In this document: in pieces, positions 16,446-24,611 of the stretch
How the letters are laid out: the number at the start of each line of letters is the position of its first letter
Position numbering within the stretch: position 1 is the first letter of the stretch
Assembly: GCA_946407715.1 (NCBI GenBank)
Contig: CAMJPH010000004.1
Span: forward strand, 1-64,000
Length of the DNA stretch: 64,000 nucleotides
Origin: an uncultured Bacteroidales bacterium
GTDB taxonomy: Bacteria > Bacteroidota > Bacteroidia > Bacteroidales > WCHB1-69
Direction of reading: 5' to 3'
Notes under the pieces: model-generated
What the model saw: only the letters and a program-made list of their open reading frames with translations
Database searches by the model: none
Told to the model about the DNA's origin: nothing
Translations under genes and position numbers: made by a program

Positions 16446-17942
16446 ATGGATAATAAGCGAATAATTAACAGAGATTTTATCGGGGTGATAAAGGATGAGG
16501 GAGGTCGGTTTAAATATGACGAGGTTGAAATCCATTATCCACGAGAACTTGTGGCAGCGATTGAGGCGATGAGTAAGGATGATGATTGTACGATAATGGA
16601 TGTCCAGGGCATTTTTTTAAAGTATTACCCCAAGCAGACAATCAACGAACGTTTTTATCATTACATTTACCCATATTCGTATAGATGTTATTGTAAAAGT
16701 GTTGCTGATGCCCCCGAATTCTGTTCTTTTGATAGTTATAAACGAAGCCTCGTCAATCAGGGAGGATATTTGCTGAGAAACAATGAAACGCTTCTGGGAT
16801 TTGAATCCCAAGAAGCATATCAAAAGACTACTGCATGGCTTTGCGATGAGATGAATATTGAACCGGCGGAATGTTCTAATCTATTACGAAGAAATTTTTC
16901 CCGTAATATTATTAGGTATATATATGCGCGTAATTATCATGAAACCTTGGAATCCATCAAATCTTCGGTATTGATTTACTCCGATGAGAAGTCAGGGTGG
17001 AGGACGGTCTCTGTTGATTTCGGTGGCGGACTTTCGGTGACTATTTCAACTAATTTTTCTTTTCCGTGTAACTGGTATATTGATGTCAGAGTCTATCTAA
17101 ATAATATTGTGATATTACCTTATTTGGATTCAGTCATATACCCGAGCACTCAATGGCAGATTTTTCATAACGCAACACGCTCTTTTGAAAAAGAAGATCG
17201 AGACACATGCTGGCAAAGTATGTTTTTATTTCTGGTGGATGTCGCAAATATGTGGATAGAAAGTCCGCAACGTTTTGTTTCTAAGTATATTGTGGAAGAA
17301 ATTAAGGGAGCTGTTTCTGGTCTAGATTATATATTACAATCTTCCGATGAACAGTTGCTGGAACAATTCAAGAATTTCCCAGAAGGGAAAAAGCGGACTT
17401 CGTATGTTGGAGAAATGCTTGATTCCACTTTAATTGAGACAGAACCAGAACTGACTATGATGTTTGAAAAATCGGATAAAATTACAGGACTACTATGCTT
17501 TTTGCACTTATTTCGCCAGTTGAGTGAGTTTGACTCATCTGTCTGCCAATTCATTGACAAATTGACGGCTCTGAATGAACAGATGTCCCCTTTGATAGAG
17601 TCAAAACTTTTAGAATTGCATAAACAGATTCAATTAAACAAAATAGAATTGGATGAACTAAATAAGGCTATACGAGACGGAAAATCCAGGATAAAAGTAT
17701 ATAAGAAAGAGTATTTTCGAGAATTCGAAGAATTCTTGAATTTAACAGGAGTTGATCGAAAAAATTATCTAAGAGATGAACCACAATTTGCCGAAGTGTA
17801 TCAGAAATATAAATCTCAAAAAGAACAAATAAAAGAACTTAAGCAAGATTTGGATAATAAATCGGCTCATTTGTGTTTGCAGAAAAACTTCATGAAAAAA
17901 TTTGAGGAATGTCAGAAAAGAATTGTGACGTACTTGACATAA
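16446..17942 (+). CDS. Unknown large protein, paralogue B
   Basis: A 498-residue diverged tandem copy of the preceding gene. The shared blocks are INRDFIGVI, YPRELVA, LKYYPK, KITGLLCFL, KSRIK and KFEECQKRI. The C-terminal ~130 residues are a Lys/Glu-rich coiled coil. I chose ATG 16446 (MDNKRIINRD), because it aligns exactly with the N-terminus of paralogue A; the longer frame begins at a non-ATG codon. The gap of 56 bp has no -7 box, so the pair is probably one operon. The function is unknown. Two divergent copies side by side suggest a hetero-oligomer or diversification under phage pressure. Confidence 0.75.
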   Translation: MDNKRIINRDFIGVIKDEGGRFKYDEVEIHYPRELVAAIEAMSKDDDCTIMDVQGIFLKYYPKQTINERFYHYIYPYSYRCYCKSVADAPEFCSFDSYKRSLVNQGGYLLRNNETLLGFESQEAYQKTTAWLCDEMNIEPAECSNLLRRNFSRNIIRYIYARNYHETLESIKSSVLIYSDEKSGWRTVSVDFGGGLSVTISTNFSFPCNWYIDVRVYLNNIVILPYLDSVIYPSTQWQIFHNATRSFEKEDRDTCWQSMFLFLVDVANMWIESPQRFVSKYIVEEIKGAVSGLDYILQSSDEQLLEQFKNFPEGKKRTSYVGEMLDSTLIETEPELTMMFEKSDKITGLLCFLHLFRQLSEFDSSVCQFIDKLTALNEQMSPLIESKLLELHKQIQLNKIELDELNKAIRDGKSRIKVYKKEYFREFEEFLNLTGVDRKNYLRDEPQFAEVYQKYKSQKEQIKELKQDLDNKSAHLCLQKNFMKKFEECQKRIVTYLT

Positions 17943-17996
17943 GTGGAATAATAATAGTACGTTGAAATGATTAACAATCCAAAACTATGATTTATT

Positions 17997-18326
17997 ATGT
18001 CCTCTTTAATATTAAAAAAAACACTTCGAATGATTGAAAACTGTAAGAAAGAATCATATTGTTCTGTTGGTCAGGTAATTCTCTGTGATTTTGTGGCTGC
18101 GTTTTGGAAACAAATTAAACCACAGCCATCTTTGAAAAAGTATAGAAAAATCGATCGGTATGGTGACATCCGTGTCGTGAACAGAGGAAAAGGCATGTGG
18201 GCTATCATAGACGATGCAGGAAACGAAATAGTGCCTTTCGGCAAATACAGCTGGATTGATGGCTTCGCTCATGAATTGGCTCGAATTGTTGGACGATTTG
18301 TTAAGCTGGTGACCTTAAGATTTTAG
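17997..18326 (+). pseudogene. WG-repeat protein fragment
   Basis: This 109-codon frame contains one recognisable WG repeat (GMWAIIDDAGNEIVPF ... WIDGFAHELARI), a module that normally occurs in long tandem arrays. After this single repeat the sequence runs into GRFVKLVTLRF and stops. The following DNA does not restore more repeats in any frame I checked by eye. It therefore looks like the truncated remnant of a WG-repeat protein, though a short functional protein is possible. It starts 54 bp after paralogue B. Confidence 0.5.
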
Positions 18327-18386
18327 AAACATCATATATGTTTAGATTTTATAACTGGTTGTTATTGTAACTGTTTTGTAATTGTT

Positions 18387-18926
18387 ATGGGAGGACTTGC
18401 AAAATCATTTGAAAAAGAAAGGAAACAATATTATGCTATTTTTGACGCTCTACAAAAACACGGTTGTTTTGTTGAGAAGTTCAGAGCGTATGTTTTGGAA
18501 CATAAACAATCTAAAAGGGTCACAGGAGGTGCTGGAGGTGTTCAATGTGTATTTTCTGGTTTGGTTATAGATATTTATTGCCGAGGGAATTGGGGGCAGG
18601 ATTCGATAGAATGTGACATCATTGTCGGACGAAACCTTTCGAAAGAGCAAGATGAATATCTTAAAGGTGTTGTTAACATGCTAAACTATAAGTTCACGCA
18701 AGTTGCATTTTACTATAGGATATGCAACGATCCTAACGACGAGTGGGAGAGGATTGACATGGATGCATTCGAGGATGGCACCCGGTACATGCACTTGATT
18801 ATTAATTATGATTCCGGTTATATTACAGAGCATAATGTGATGGAAGAATTGCGTCGCGCCAGTAAGATTTTTATGGACATCACAGCCGATTTCTTCAAGT
18901 TGCTTTACGCTTCGATTCAGAAATGA
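18387..18926 (+). CDS. Hypothetical protein in island
   Basis: A 179-residue soluble protein of unknown family. The middle has a Gly-rich turn (TGGAGGVQC) followed by alternating beta strands, and the C-terminus is helical (EELRRASKIFMDITADFFKLL). No cysteine cluster, signal peptide or nuclease motif is visible. It starts 60 bp after the WG-repeat fragment, and the intergene is very AT-rich. Codon use matches the island. An immunity-type or accessory role is possible, but nothing in the sequence supports one directly. Confidence 0.6.
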   Translation: MGGLAKSFEKERKQYYAIFDALQKHGCFVEKFRAYVLEHKQSKRVTGGAGGVQCVFSGLVIDIYCRGNWGQDSIECDIIVGRNLSKEQDEYLKGVVNMLNYKFTQVAFYYRICNDPNDEWERIDMDAFEDGTRYMHLIINYDSGYITEHNVMEELRRASKIFMDITADFFKLLYASIQK

Positions 18927-18973
18927 AGACTTTCCCCTTTACACAAATTCGATTTAAGAAATAACCATAACCT

Positions 18974-19603
18974 ATGAGAAAAGAATACCGATACTTGATG
19001 GCCGGCGTAATCTTTGTTGCCCTGACGGCCGCCATGAATGAGGCGATAGGATATCTGCCCGTTGTTCTTCTAGTCGTTCTGATTGTCTTCTGCTTTGGAA
19101 CCGCTTATCTCCTTGACGTCTTTGTCTTCAGCATCCGCACAGTCGCGGACCTGGAGAAAAAGGTGATGATCAAGATGAACGAGGAAGGATTCCTGTGCAA
19201 GAAGAACGAGGGCGTTTTGGAATACACCATGAATGGCAGAGTATATGAGTCATACTTTTGGCGTGTCGATAAGAATTTTTTTAGGACCTTGATTGTTGAT
19301 CGCGCCAAGATTGATGAGCATTGGGACAAAATCAGTGAGGAGGGGAAGTCTGTGCTGGCCAACTATGTCAATAATGAATGTTACCACACCACATTTATTG
19401 CGAAGGAAAACGGATGCATTTGCACGCATATCACATACGTTCGGACCTCTTCCGATTTTCTGAGCGAGGCGCAAAACGCTTACGAGGTGATAGGAAGAAC
19501 TTTTAATACAGCTCTTGAAATCCTGCCGCAGATCAAGGGGCGGTATCCTCTTGATGAGTCTGCGGGTGGCATCGGGTTTGTAAACAGAGAGAAGAAAATG
19601 TAG
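18974..19603 (+). CDS. Hypothetical membrane-anchored protein
   Basis: A 209-residue protein with a hydrophobic N-terminal hairpin (about residues 8-25 and 28-52). A soluble domain of some 150 residues follows, with YESYFWRV and a mixed alpha/beta pattern, probably cytoplasmic. The two hydrophobic stretches are almost continuous, so there may be one or two membrane passes. Family not recognised. It starts 47 bp after the 179-aa gene and may share its transcript. Two-helix anchors are frequent in defence effectors, but there is no specific evidence here. Confidence 0.62.
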   Translation: MRKEYRYLMAGVIFVALTAAMNEAIGYLPVVLLVVLIVFCFGTAYLLDVFVFSIRTVADLEKKVMIKMNEEGFLCKKNEGVLEYTMNGRVYESYFWRVDKNFFRTLIVDRAKIDEHWDKISEEGKSVLANYVNNECYHTTFIAKENGCICTHITYVRTSSDFLSEAQNAYEVIGRTFNTALEILPQIKGRYPLDESAGGIGFVNREKKM

Positions 19604-19710
19604 TCTGGGCAAAATCAAAATTATAGTAACAAATCAATTCTATTAACCAAAATTTTACGCTAATGCTCTCCGGATGTCCGACTACTAATATTTTCCCAAA
19701 AAACAAGATC

Positions 19711-20523
19711 ATGAGAAATATTCCAATTCTTTTATTCGCATTTCTAATGCTCATCCAATCAGGTTGCACTCGGAAACATAAAATAAATACGTCAAGCGAC
19801 GATTTCACACGACAGGAATGCTGCTATGTGTTTGATGAAAACAGGATTTCGTCAATCGAAGCGTTGTGCGATGTGACGGAGCTGGCGCTCTATGACACCA
19901 CAATGTCGTCACGAGAGCTGAACTTGAGAATGTCCCTTTTGGCAGACACTTTACAGTTTGCCATCCGCCATTGCCAGGACTTCGAATTCAACCTGTGGAT
20001 GCGAGGATTTGTGCGCCGCATCACGCCGACCATCTTGTTTGACCGAAGAGTGGAAGAGGACCTAGTTGACAAATATCTCTTTCTTCCATACTTGTGGAAT
20101 ATAAATCGCTCAGATTCCGCGACAATTGTTTATACTAGTATATTCAGAGCTTCCAACGAAATGTACGATCGATTCACAAATGTTTTGCTGTTCTCCAAAG
20201 GAGATGAACAAAGATGCTTGTTCACGATCACTAATTTTTCGGACACTGTGATAAAGGATGTCTGCATTGCTTTCGTAGACACGGCTGGAAATCATAAGAC
20301 ATTAGACCAACATGATGCTCTATTTACGGATTATCAAGATACTGAACCCAGTGTCTTAAGAATGTTATTCCCCTTAGACACTTTTTTGTCGTTGCTCAAC
20401 AATGCGACTTCCATAGATGTCCAGTATCAAGCCAAAAAGTCAGAAATCGTGATGCGGCATTACCTGCCGGAATCGGAAAAGTTGTTTGTGGAGAATGTTT
20501 TTGCGAAAAAGCACATGCCATAA
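19711..20523 (+). CDS. Putative lipoprotein of unknown function
   Basis: A 270-residue protein with a lipoprotein signal peptide: a hydrophobic core ending in IQSGC, with the lipidated Cys at residue 19. I chose ATG 19711, because the upstream extension adds a hydrophilic segment before the signal. The mature part is alpha/beta and without a known motif. It is the last gene of the island and is followed at once by the repeated palindromic terminator. Its GC content is higher than that of the retron genes, so it may be part of the ancestral chromosome rather than of the insert. Confidence 0.68.
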   Translation: MRNIPILLFAFLMLIQSGCTRKHKINTSSDDFTRQECCYVFDENRISSIEALCDVTELALYDTTMSSRELNLRMSLLADTLQFAIRHCQDFEFNLWMRGFVRRITPTILFDRRVEEDLVDKYLFLPYLWNINRSDSATIVYTSIFRASNEMYDRFTNVLLFSKGDEQRCLFTITNFSDTVIKDVCIAFVDTAGNHKTLDQHDALFTDYQDTEPSVLRMLFPLDTFLSLLNNATSIDVQYQAKKSEIVMRHYLPESEKLFVENVFAKKHMP

Positions 20524-20527
20524 AAAA

Positions 20528-20552
20528 AGCGCTTCAAACGAAGCGCTTTTTC
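20528..20552. terminator. Terminator, inverted copy of the 7853 hairpin
   Basis: AGCGCTTC (20528-20535), loop AAAC and GAAGCGCT (20540-20547) are followed by TTTTC; an A-run lies on the left. It ends the lipoprotein gene and, on the minus strand, the PpiD-like gene. The 20-mer is the exact reverse complement of 7853-7872. Confidence 0.88.
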
Positions 20553-20586
20553 TTTATCTAACGTCTTACGTCTCAAGTCTTACGTC

Positions 20587-22746
20587 TTATTTCTGATAGA
20601 ATCTCACGCGGTTGTCCAGCACTTTGGATTGGCTGATCAGGTAGTTGAGAAGCGTGTTCTCGTTGCGCTCACGGCCGACCAACTCGTTCTGGAGGTAGTT
20701 CTTCTCCATCATGAGGTTTTGTGAAGCTTGTCCGTCGCGCAGCTCTTTCACGTTCACCACATACACCATGTTGTTGCCGCAGACTGCCGCTGATTTGTTG
20801 ACGGGCAGGCTGAAGATTTGGCCGATGGCCTTGCTGTCCACGCCACGGTTCATGTAGTAATCGCCGGCGAAGCTTAACATCACGCTGTCGTTGGCGGCAA
20901 CGGAGTATTTCTGAGCCACGGCGTCGAAACCGGAAGCAAGATCTTTGTTCAGCTGGTCAGCAACCATGTTCAGCTTGTTCTTGCGCTCCAGAATCGTTTT
21001 GATGTCGTCTTTTGCGTCTTTGTATTTCTGCACGCCTTTTTCACGGGCCTGAGCCACACATGCCACGGCGAAATACATTCTGTCGATGTTGAAAACGTCT
21101 GAAATATTGTCTTTCTTCACGTCATCGCTGAATGCCCAGCTCACGATGTCGCGGCAGTTGGGCAGTTGACCGACATTCGCCATCATGGAGGTCACTTTTT
21201 CGCCGTTGACCACTTGGATACCCTTCTTGGCGGCATTGGCGATGAATTCTTCGTTGTTGCTCACGCCTGCGGCGAATTCGTTGGCCTGGGAACGCAAAGC
21301 GTTGAAGGTGGCCTCAGAAGCGTTCACGTCATAGTCGTAAAGCACAAACTGACGTTTTTCGATGGGTTGGGTGCGGTCAAGGACTTGGAAGACGATATAA
21401 CCGTTGGGAGCTTTGTAAAGGTAGATACCGCCGTTGGGCGTTTCCAACAAGCTGTTGTAGAGGGTGGACATGGTACCTCTTTCTGCAAGCCAGAAAGTGG
21501 TGTCGCCTTGTTCGCGGCCGTACAAGTAGTTGGGCTGCAGGGCGAAAATGTTAGCTTGGTTGGATTTGATCACTTCAACAAGGCTGTCAGCGATTCTGTG
21601 GGCTTCCTTCTTGGAATAGGGGGCTTCCTTGTATTGAGCGGTCTTGAACGGCAGCTCGATAGTGGCCACGAGCAATGAGTCGGGACGGTTGGCGGCGCCG
21701 AACACCTTTCCGAAGTACCATTTCACATTTTCATAAAGGAAAGGTTCAATGAAGCTTCCCACTGAGGATTTGAAGATCAGGCTGTCCAGCTCGGGCAGGG
21801 TGATGTCGGATTCTTTGAAATAGGTGCTGTCAACCACGCCGTTGCCTTTGGAGAGATTGAATTCAGCGATGGATTGCTGGGTGAAGTTGGTGAAATCCTT
21901 GCGGACGCTGTCTTCGATAGCCTTGAGGTCAGCAGGGGTGGGGTTGATGGGGAACACGGCCACGTTGATGTCGCGGTTGTCGGCCTGAAGGTCGAACATG
22001 TCTTTCTTGTGGGTGTTGTAGAAATCCTTCATCTCTTTTTCGGAAACTTCCGGTTTCATGTTCTGGAAGGCGGTGAGTTCCGGGTTGACGGTCATCAGGG
22101 AAACCATAGCCATGTTGTTGTCCTTGGCCAGCTGTTTCGCCAGAGGGTCAGAGAAATAGAGGGTGTTCTGGGCCAGAGCGAAGTAGTTCTGCTGTTTTTC
22201 AGCGCTCACGGCAAAACGGACCAAAGCCTGATAGGCGTTGTAGATGTCCTTGCCTTGGTCTTGGTTGGCCAGGGTTTCGATGTTGGAGATGATGCCCATG
22301 GCGTTCTCGGGACCGTAGAGCTGTGCCAGCGCGTTGGCAAACTGAGCGATGAACTGGTTGGGTTGCTGGGTGCTGAGGGAAGCCACCATGTTCTCCTTGA
22401 AATCTTCAATCATTTGCGGAGTGAAGGTCAAGCCCAACTTTGCTAACTGTTTGTCCAGAACTGCATCCTGAAGCATCTGCTGCCAGGTCATTTCGTGGAT
22501 TTGGTAGGTTTCGTTGTCTTCAAAGGAAGTCTTGTTCTGCAGCAGTTTCATGAGGGCAGTGTTCTCCTCATATTGCTTGCTGTACTGTTGATCCATCTTC
22601 TTACCATCGACCTTGGCCATCACATACTTGTTCGAGAATGTGCGGTGAACGTTAGAAAGGTCGCCCAAGATAAACGCTAATAAGGCCAAACCGATGATTA
22701 CCAATAAAAGCACGCCGTGCTTACGAATTGCGCCAATTGCTGCCAT
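20587..22746 (-). CDS. PpiD/SurA-like periplasmic folding factor
   Basis: A 719-residue protein with an N-terminal membrane anchor (about residues 11-30), then a SurA-N-like chaperone region (VDGKKMDQQYSKQYEENTALMK) and a long periplasmic body. The layout matches the Bacteroidetes peptidyl-prolyl isomerase family usually named PpiD, which helps outer-membrane and secreted proteins fold. A parvulin-type rotamase module is expected in the middle (around NYLYGREQGDTTFW), but its catalytic residues are not clear by eye, so enzymatic activity is uncertain. It has its own promoter. It ends about 40 bp from the island terminator, with short gtcttacgtctc repeats between. Confidence 0.82.
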   Translation of the reverse strand: MAAIGAIRKHGVLLLVIIGLALLAFILGDLSNVHRTFSNKYVMAKVDGKKMDQQYSKQYEENTALMKLLQNKTSFEDNETYQIHEMTWQQMLQDAVLDKQLAKLGLTFTPQMIEDFKENMVASLSTQQPNQFIAQFANALAQLYGPENAMGIISNIETLANQDQGKDIYNAYQALVRFAVSAEKQQNYFALAQNTLYFSDPLAKQLAKDNNMAMVSLMTVNPELTAFQNMKPEVSEKEMKDFYNTHKKDMFDLQADNRDINVAVFPINPTPADLKAIEDSVRKDFTNFTQQSIAEFNLSKGNGVVDSTYFKESDITLPELDSLIFKSSVGSFIEPFLYENVKWYFGKVFGAANRPDSLLVATIELPFKTAQYKEAPYSKKEAHRIADSLVEVIKSNQANIFALQPNYLYGREQGDTTFWLAERGTMSTLYNSLLETPNGGIYLYKAPNGYIVFQVLDRTQPIEKRQFVLYDYDVNASEATFNALRSQANEFAAGVSNNEEFIANAAKKGIQVVNGEKVTSMMANVGQLPNCRDIVSWAFSDDVKKDNISDVFNIDRMYFAVACVAQAREKGVQKYKDAKDDIKTILERKNKLNMVADQLNKDLASGFDAVAQKYSVAANDSVMLSFAGDYYMNRGVDSKAIGQIFSLPVNKSAAVCGNNMVYVVNVKELRDGQASQNLMMEKNYLQNELVGRERNENTLLNYLISQSKVLDNRVRFYQK

Positions 22747-22792
22747 AGATTATTATTTTTAGTTATACATTATATTTCAAAAAATTAGCCCG

Positions 22793-22800
22793 CAAAGGTA
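22793..22800 (-). promoter_or_regulatory. -7 box for the PpiD-like gene
   Basis: TACCTTTG on the minus strand, 46 nt before the start codon. Confidence 0.6.
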
Positions 22801-22875
22801 GCATTTTTTTGCATTGCTTCGTCTATGTCGCTGTTTTTTATTATTAGATTGTAAAATTTTGATATATAGCAATTT

Positions 22876-22917
22876 GAAAAACAAACACCCACTTTTTGAA
22901 GTTTTATCCAAAGTGGG
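22876..22917 (-). terminator. Terminator of the epimerase gene
   Basis: On the minus strand CCCACTTT (22917-22910) pairs with AAAGTGGG (22895-22888), followed by GTGTTTGTTTTTC. The rest of the intergene 22747-23067 is the PpiD promoter and the gene-tail repeats. Confidence 0.65.
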
Positions 22918-22964
22918 CGTTGTGGAAAAATGGTCGATTTTGAGGTGCTGTTTCCGCAAAACGA

Positions 22965-23066
22965 TGTGAGACTTAAGACTTGAGACTTAAGACTTTTTGG
23001 GTTTATAGTAGCTAAAAGCTAATGGCTAATAGCCAATAGCTAACAGCCAACAGCCAACAGCCAACA
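22965..23066. repeat. Gene-tail repeat arrays
   Basis: gacttaagacttgagacttaagac repeats (22970-22993) are followed by about seven copies of an agctaa/agccaac unit up to the epimerase stop codon. They are degenerate and not palindromic. Confidence 0.75.
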
Positions 23067-23067
23067 G

Positions 23068-24489
23068 CTACCCCCGGTACACCTGCGCGAAGAATGGGTT
23101 GTGCTTCGCTTGTTCCGCATAGTTCCATTCCGGCGGGAGGCATTCGGGACACCAATGGCCGCCTTCGAGGATGAGCTTCGGGGAGGCGTCAAATGTGTGT
23201 CCGTCGTGGCATTGCCAGGTCAGCTTCTTGGCCGGGTCACCGTCGTATTCGGTGGAAACCAGCTTGCCGCCACGGAACTCCGCTGCCTTCTGCAAATCGC
23301 TGACAGTCAGTTCGGAAAGTGGCTTGCTTTCATCATAGCCGTGGTCGATGTGCACCGCGTGCTCGCGCCCGGGAAGATCCGAAAGATCCCAGTCCTTCCA
23401 GTCGGGGATGGCACGGTATTTCTCCATGCTGCCGTAATAGGCGCGGATGCGTTTTTCGTCGTTATGCTTGATCCAGTACTGCGTGCCGTAGGTTTTCTTG
23501 TTGGCCAACGTGCGCAGCGCCATCTTGATGACGAACGGCGGCGCGATTTTGGCGAGTTTGAAGAACCCGGGAAGTCCGTCGCTCAGCTGACGGAAATAGT
23601 CGTCCACGGGCATGTTGGCGCGGAAGTGGAGGTAGTTTTCCAATACGTCGGCGTCCAGATAGTATTGGCCGTGGAAATTCTTGAGTACGAACCAGTTGGA
23701 GTTGAAAATCTTTTCGGGTTTCGGACAGTAGGTGGCCTTGAGGATGCGACATTCGAAGTCGTAGTTGGTCATGCGGTATTCGGGGCCGCTGCTGATGTTG
23801 TAGAAGCGGTTCCAGAACTCCGCCGGCACCTCGTCGCGGCAGACGCGTTCGAGCAGGCGCCCGGAGTCCTCCACGGTGGCCCATTCCAGCACGCCCTTGA
23901 TGGGCACATGGAACATAATGGGGTCGAAGTTCTTGAGGATGCCGGGGTAGAGGATGCCCGACTGCCGCAGGCTGACCCAGTGTTTGATGCCGGAGTCGGC
24001 GAAGACGCGCTCGGCGATGATCTTGCTGATGCCGTAGCAGTCGAACTCGCTGGAGCAGACGGGGTCGCCGGTACGGCCCCAGTGCAGCGGTGCGTTACGG
24101 TCGGAGGTCTGCGCCACCGATCCGATATAGACGGCCTTGATGTCGTCGGCGTTGGGTTGCGCGAGGATGGCTTTGACCACGTTCTGCGCCGCCGTCACGT
24201 TGACTTTCAGGGTCTTTTCGGGGAAATAGTCCGCCGATGGGGAGACCATGCCGCCCACGTGCAGCACGATGTCCGTGCCGGTGACGCCGCGCAGCACGTC
24301 ATCGTAATTCATCAGGTCGCCCCACACGATGCGGATTTTGTCCGCAACGGGGGCCAGCTTCTTCTCGTTTTTGGGACTTTTGCGCGCCAGAATGGTCACG
24401 TCATATTGTTCGGGATAGCGGAGCAGCTCTTTAAGCCCTTCCCATCCCATGGTGCCGGTCGCGCCGGTCAGGAACACGTTTTTCTTCAT
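23068..24489 (-). CDS. NAD-dependent epimerase/dehydratase with zinc-ribbon tail
   Basis: A 473-residue extended short-chain dehydrogenase. The Rossmann signature TGATGTMG is at residues 8-15, the catalytic pair is Y152 and K156 in CYGISK, and a serine lies in GSVAQ (about 124). The last ~60 residues are an unusual addition with C-x3-H (QCHDGH) and C-x2-C (WCPEC), a likely zinc-ribbon. The start at ATG 24489 puts the Rossmann motif at the N-terminus; the longer frame is only promoter DNA. Substrate unknown; nucleotide-sugar or sterol/lipid-like substrates are both seen in such families. It is divergent from the TonB-C gene. Confidence 0.78.
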   Translation of the reverse strand: MKKNVFLTGATGTMGWEGLKELLRYPEQYDVTILARKSPKNEKKLAPVADKIRIVWGDLMNYDDVLRGVTGTDIVLHVGGMVSPSADYFPEKTLKVNVTAAQNVVKAILAQPNADDIKAVYIGSVAQTSDRNAPLHWGRTGDPVCSSEFDCYGISKIIAERVFADSGIKHWVSLRQSGILYPGILKNFDPIMFHVPIKGVLEWATVEDSGRLLERVCRDEVPAEFWNRFYNISSGPEYRMTNYDFECRILKATYCPKPEKIFNSNWFVLKNFHGQYYLDADVLENYLHFRANMPVDDYFRQLSDGLPGFFKLAKIAPPFVIKMALRTLANKKTYGTQYWIKHNDEKRIRAYYGSMEKYRAIPDWKDWDLSDLPGREHAVHIDHGYDESKPLSELTVSDLQKAAEFRGGKLVSTEYDGDPAKKLTWQCHDGHTFDASPKLILEGGHWCPECLPPEWNYAEQAKHNPFFAQVYRG

Positions 24490-24599
24490 CTTTCGGTCGG
24501 AATTTTGAGGCCGCGAAGATACGATTTTTTTGGTTAGGAGGCGATGCTTCCCAGCGTCGCAAACAAGCGTCGCAAAAAAACTTCCAATGAAAAAAATTG

Positions 24600-24607
24600 T
24601 ATCTTTG
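24600..24607 (+). promoter_or_regulatory. -7 box directly before the TonB-C gene
   Basis: TATCTTTG ends only 4 nt before ATG 24612, so the predicted transcript starts at or next to the start codon (leaderless). A TATCTTCG-like box for the divergent epimerase gene lies on the opposite strand near 24515-24522. Confidence 0.6.
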
Positions 24608-24611
24608 CACC

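Noticed and set aside
7853..20547. Integrative conjugative element or prophage
   Set aside because: No integrase, relaxase, structural phage gene or tRNA target is found at the borders; only shared terminators and atypical composition support insertion.
23101..24537. 478-codon plus-strand frame opposite the epimerase
   Set aside because: It is a GC-rich shadow; the minus-strand gene has Rossmann and YxxxK motifs.
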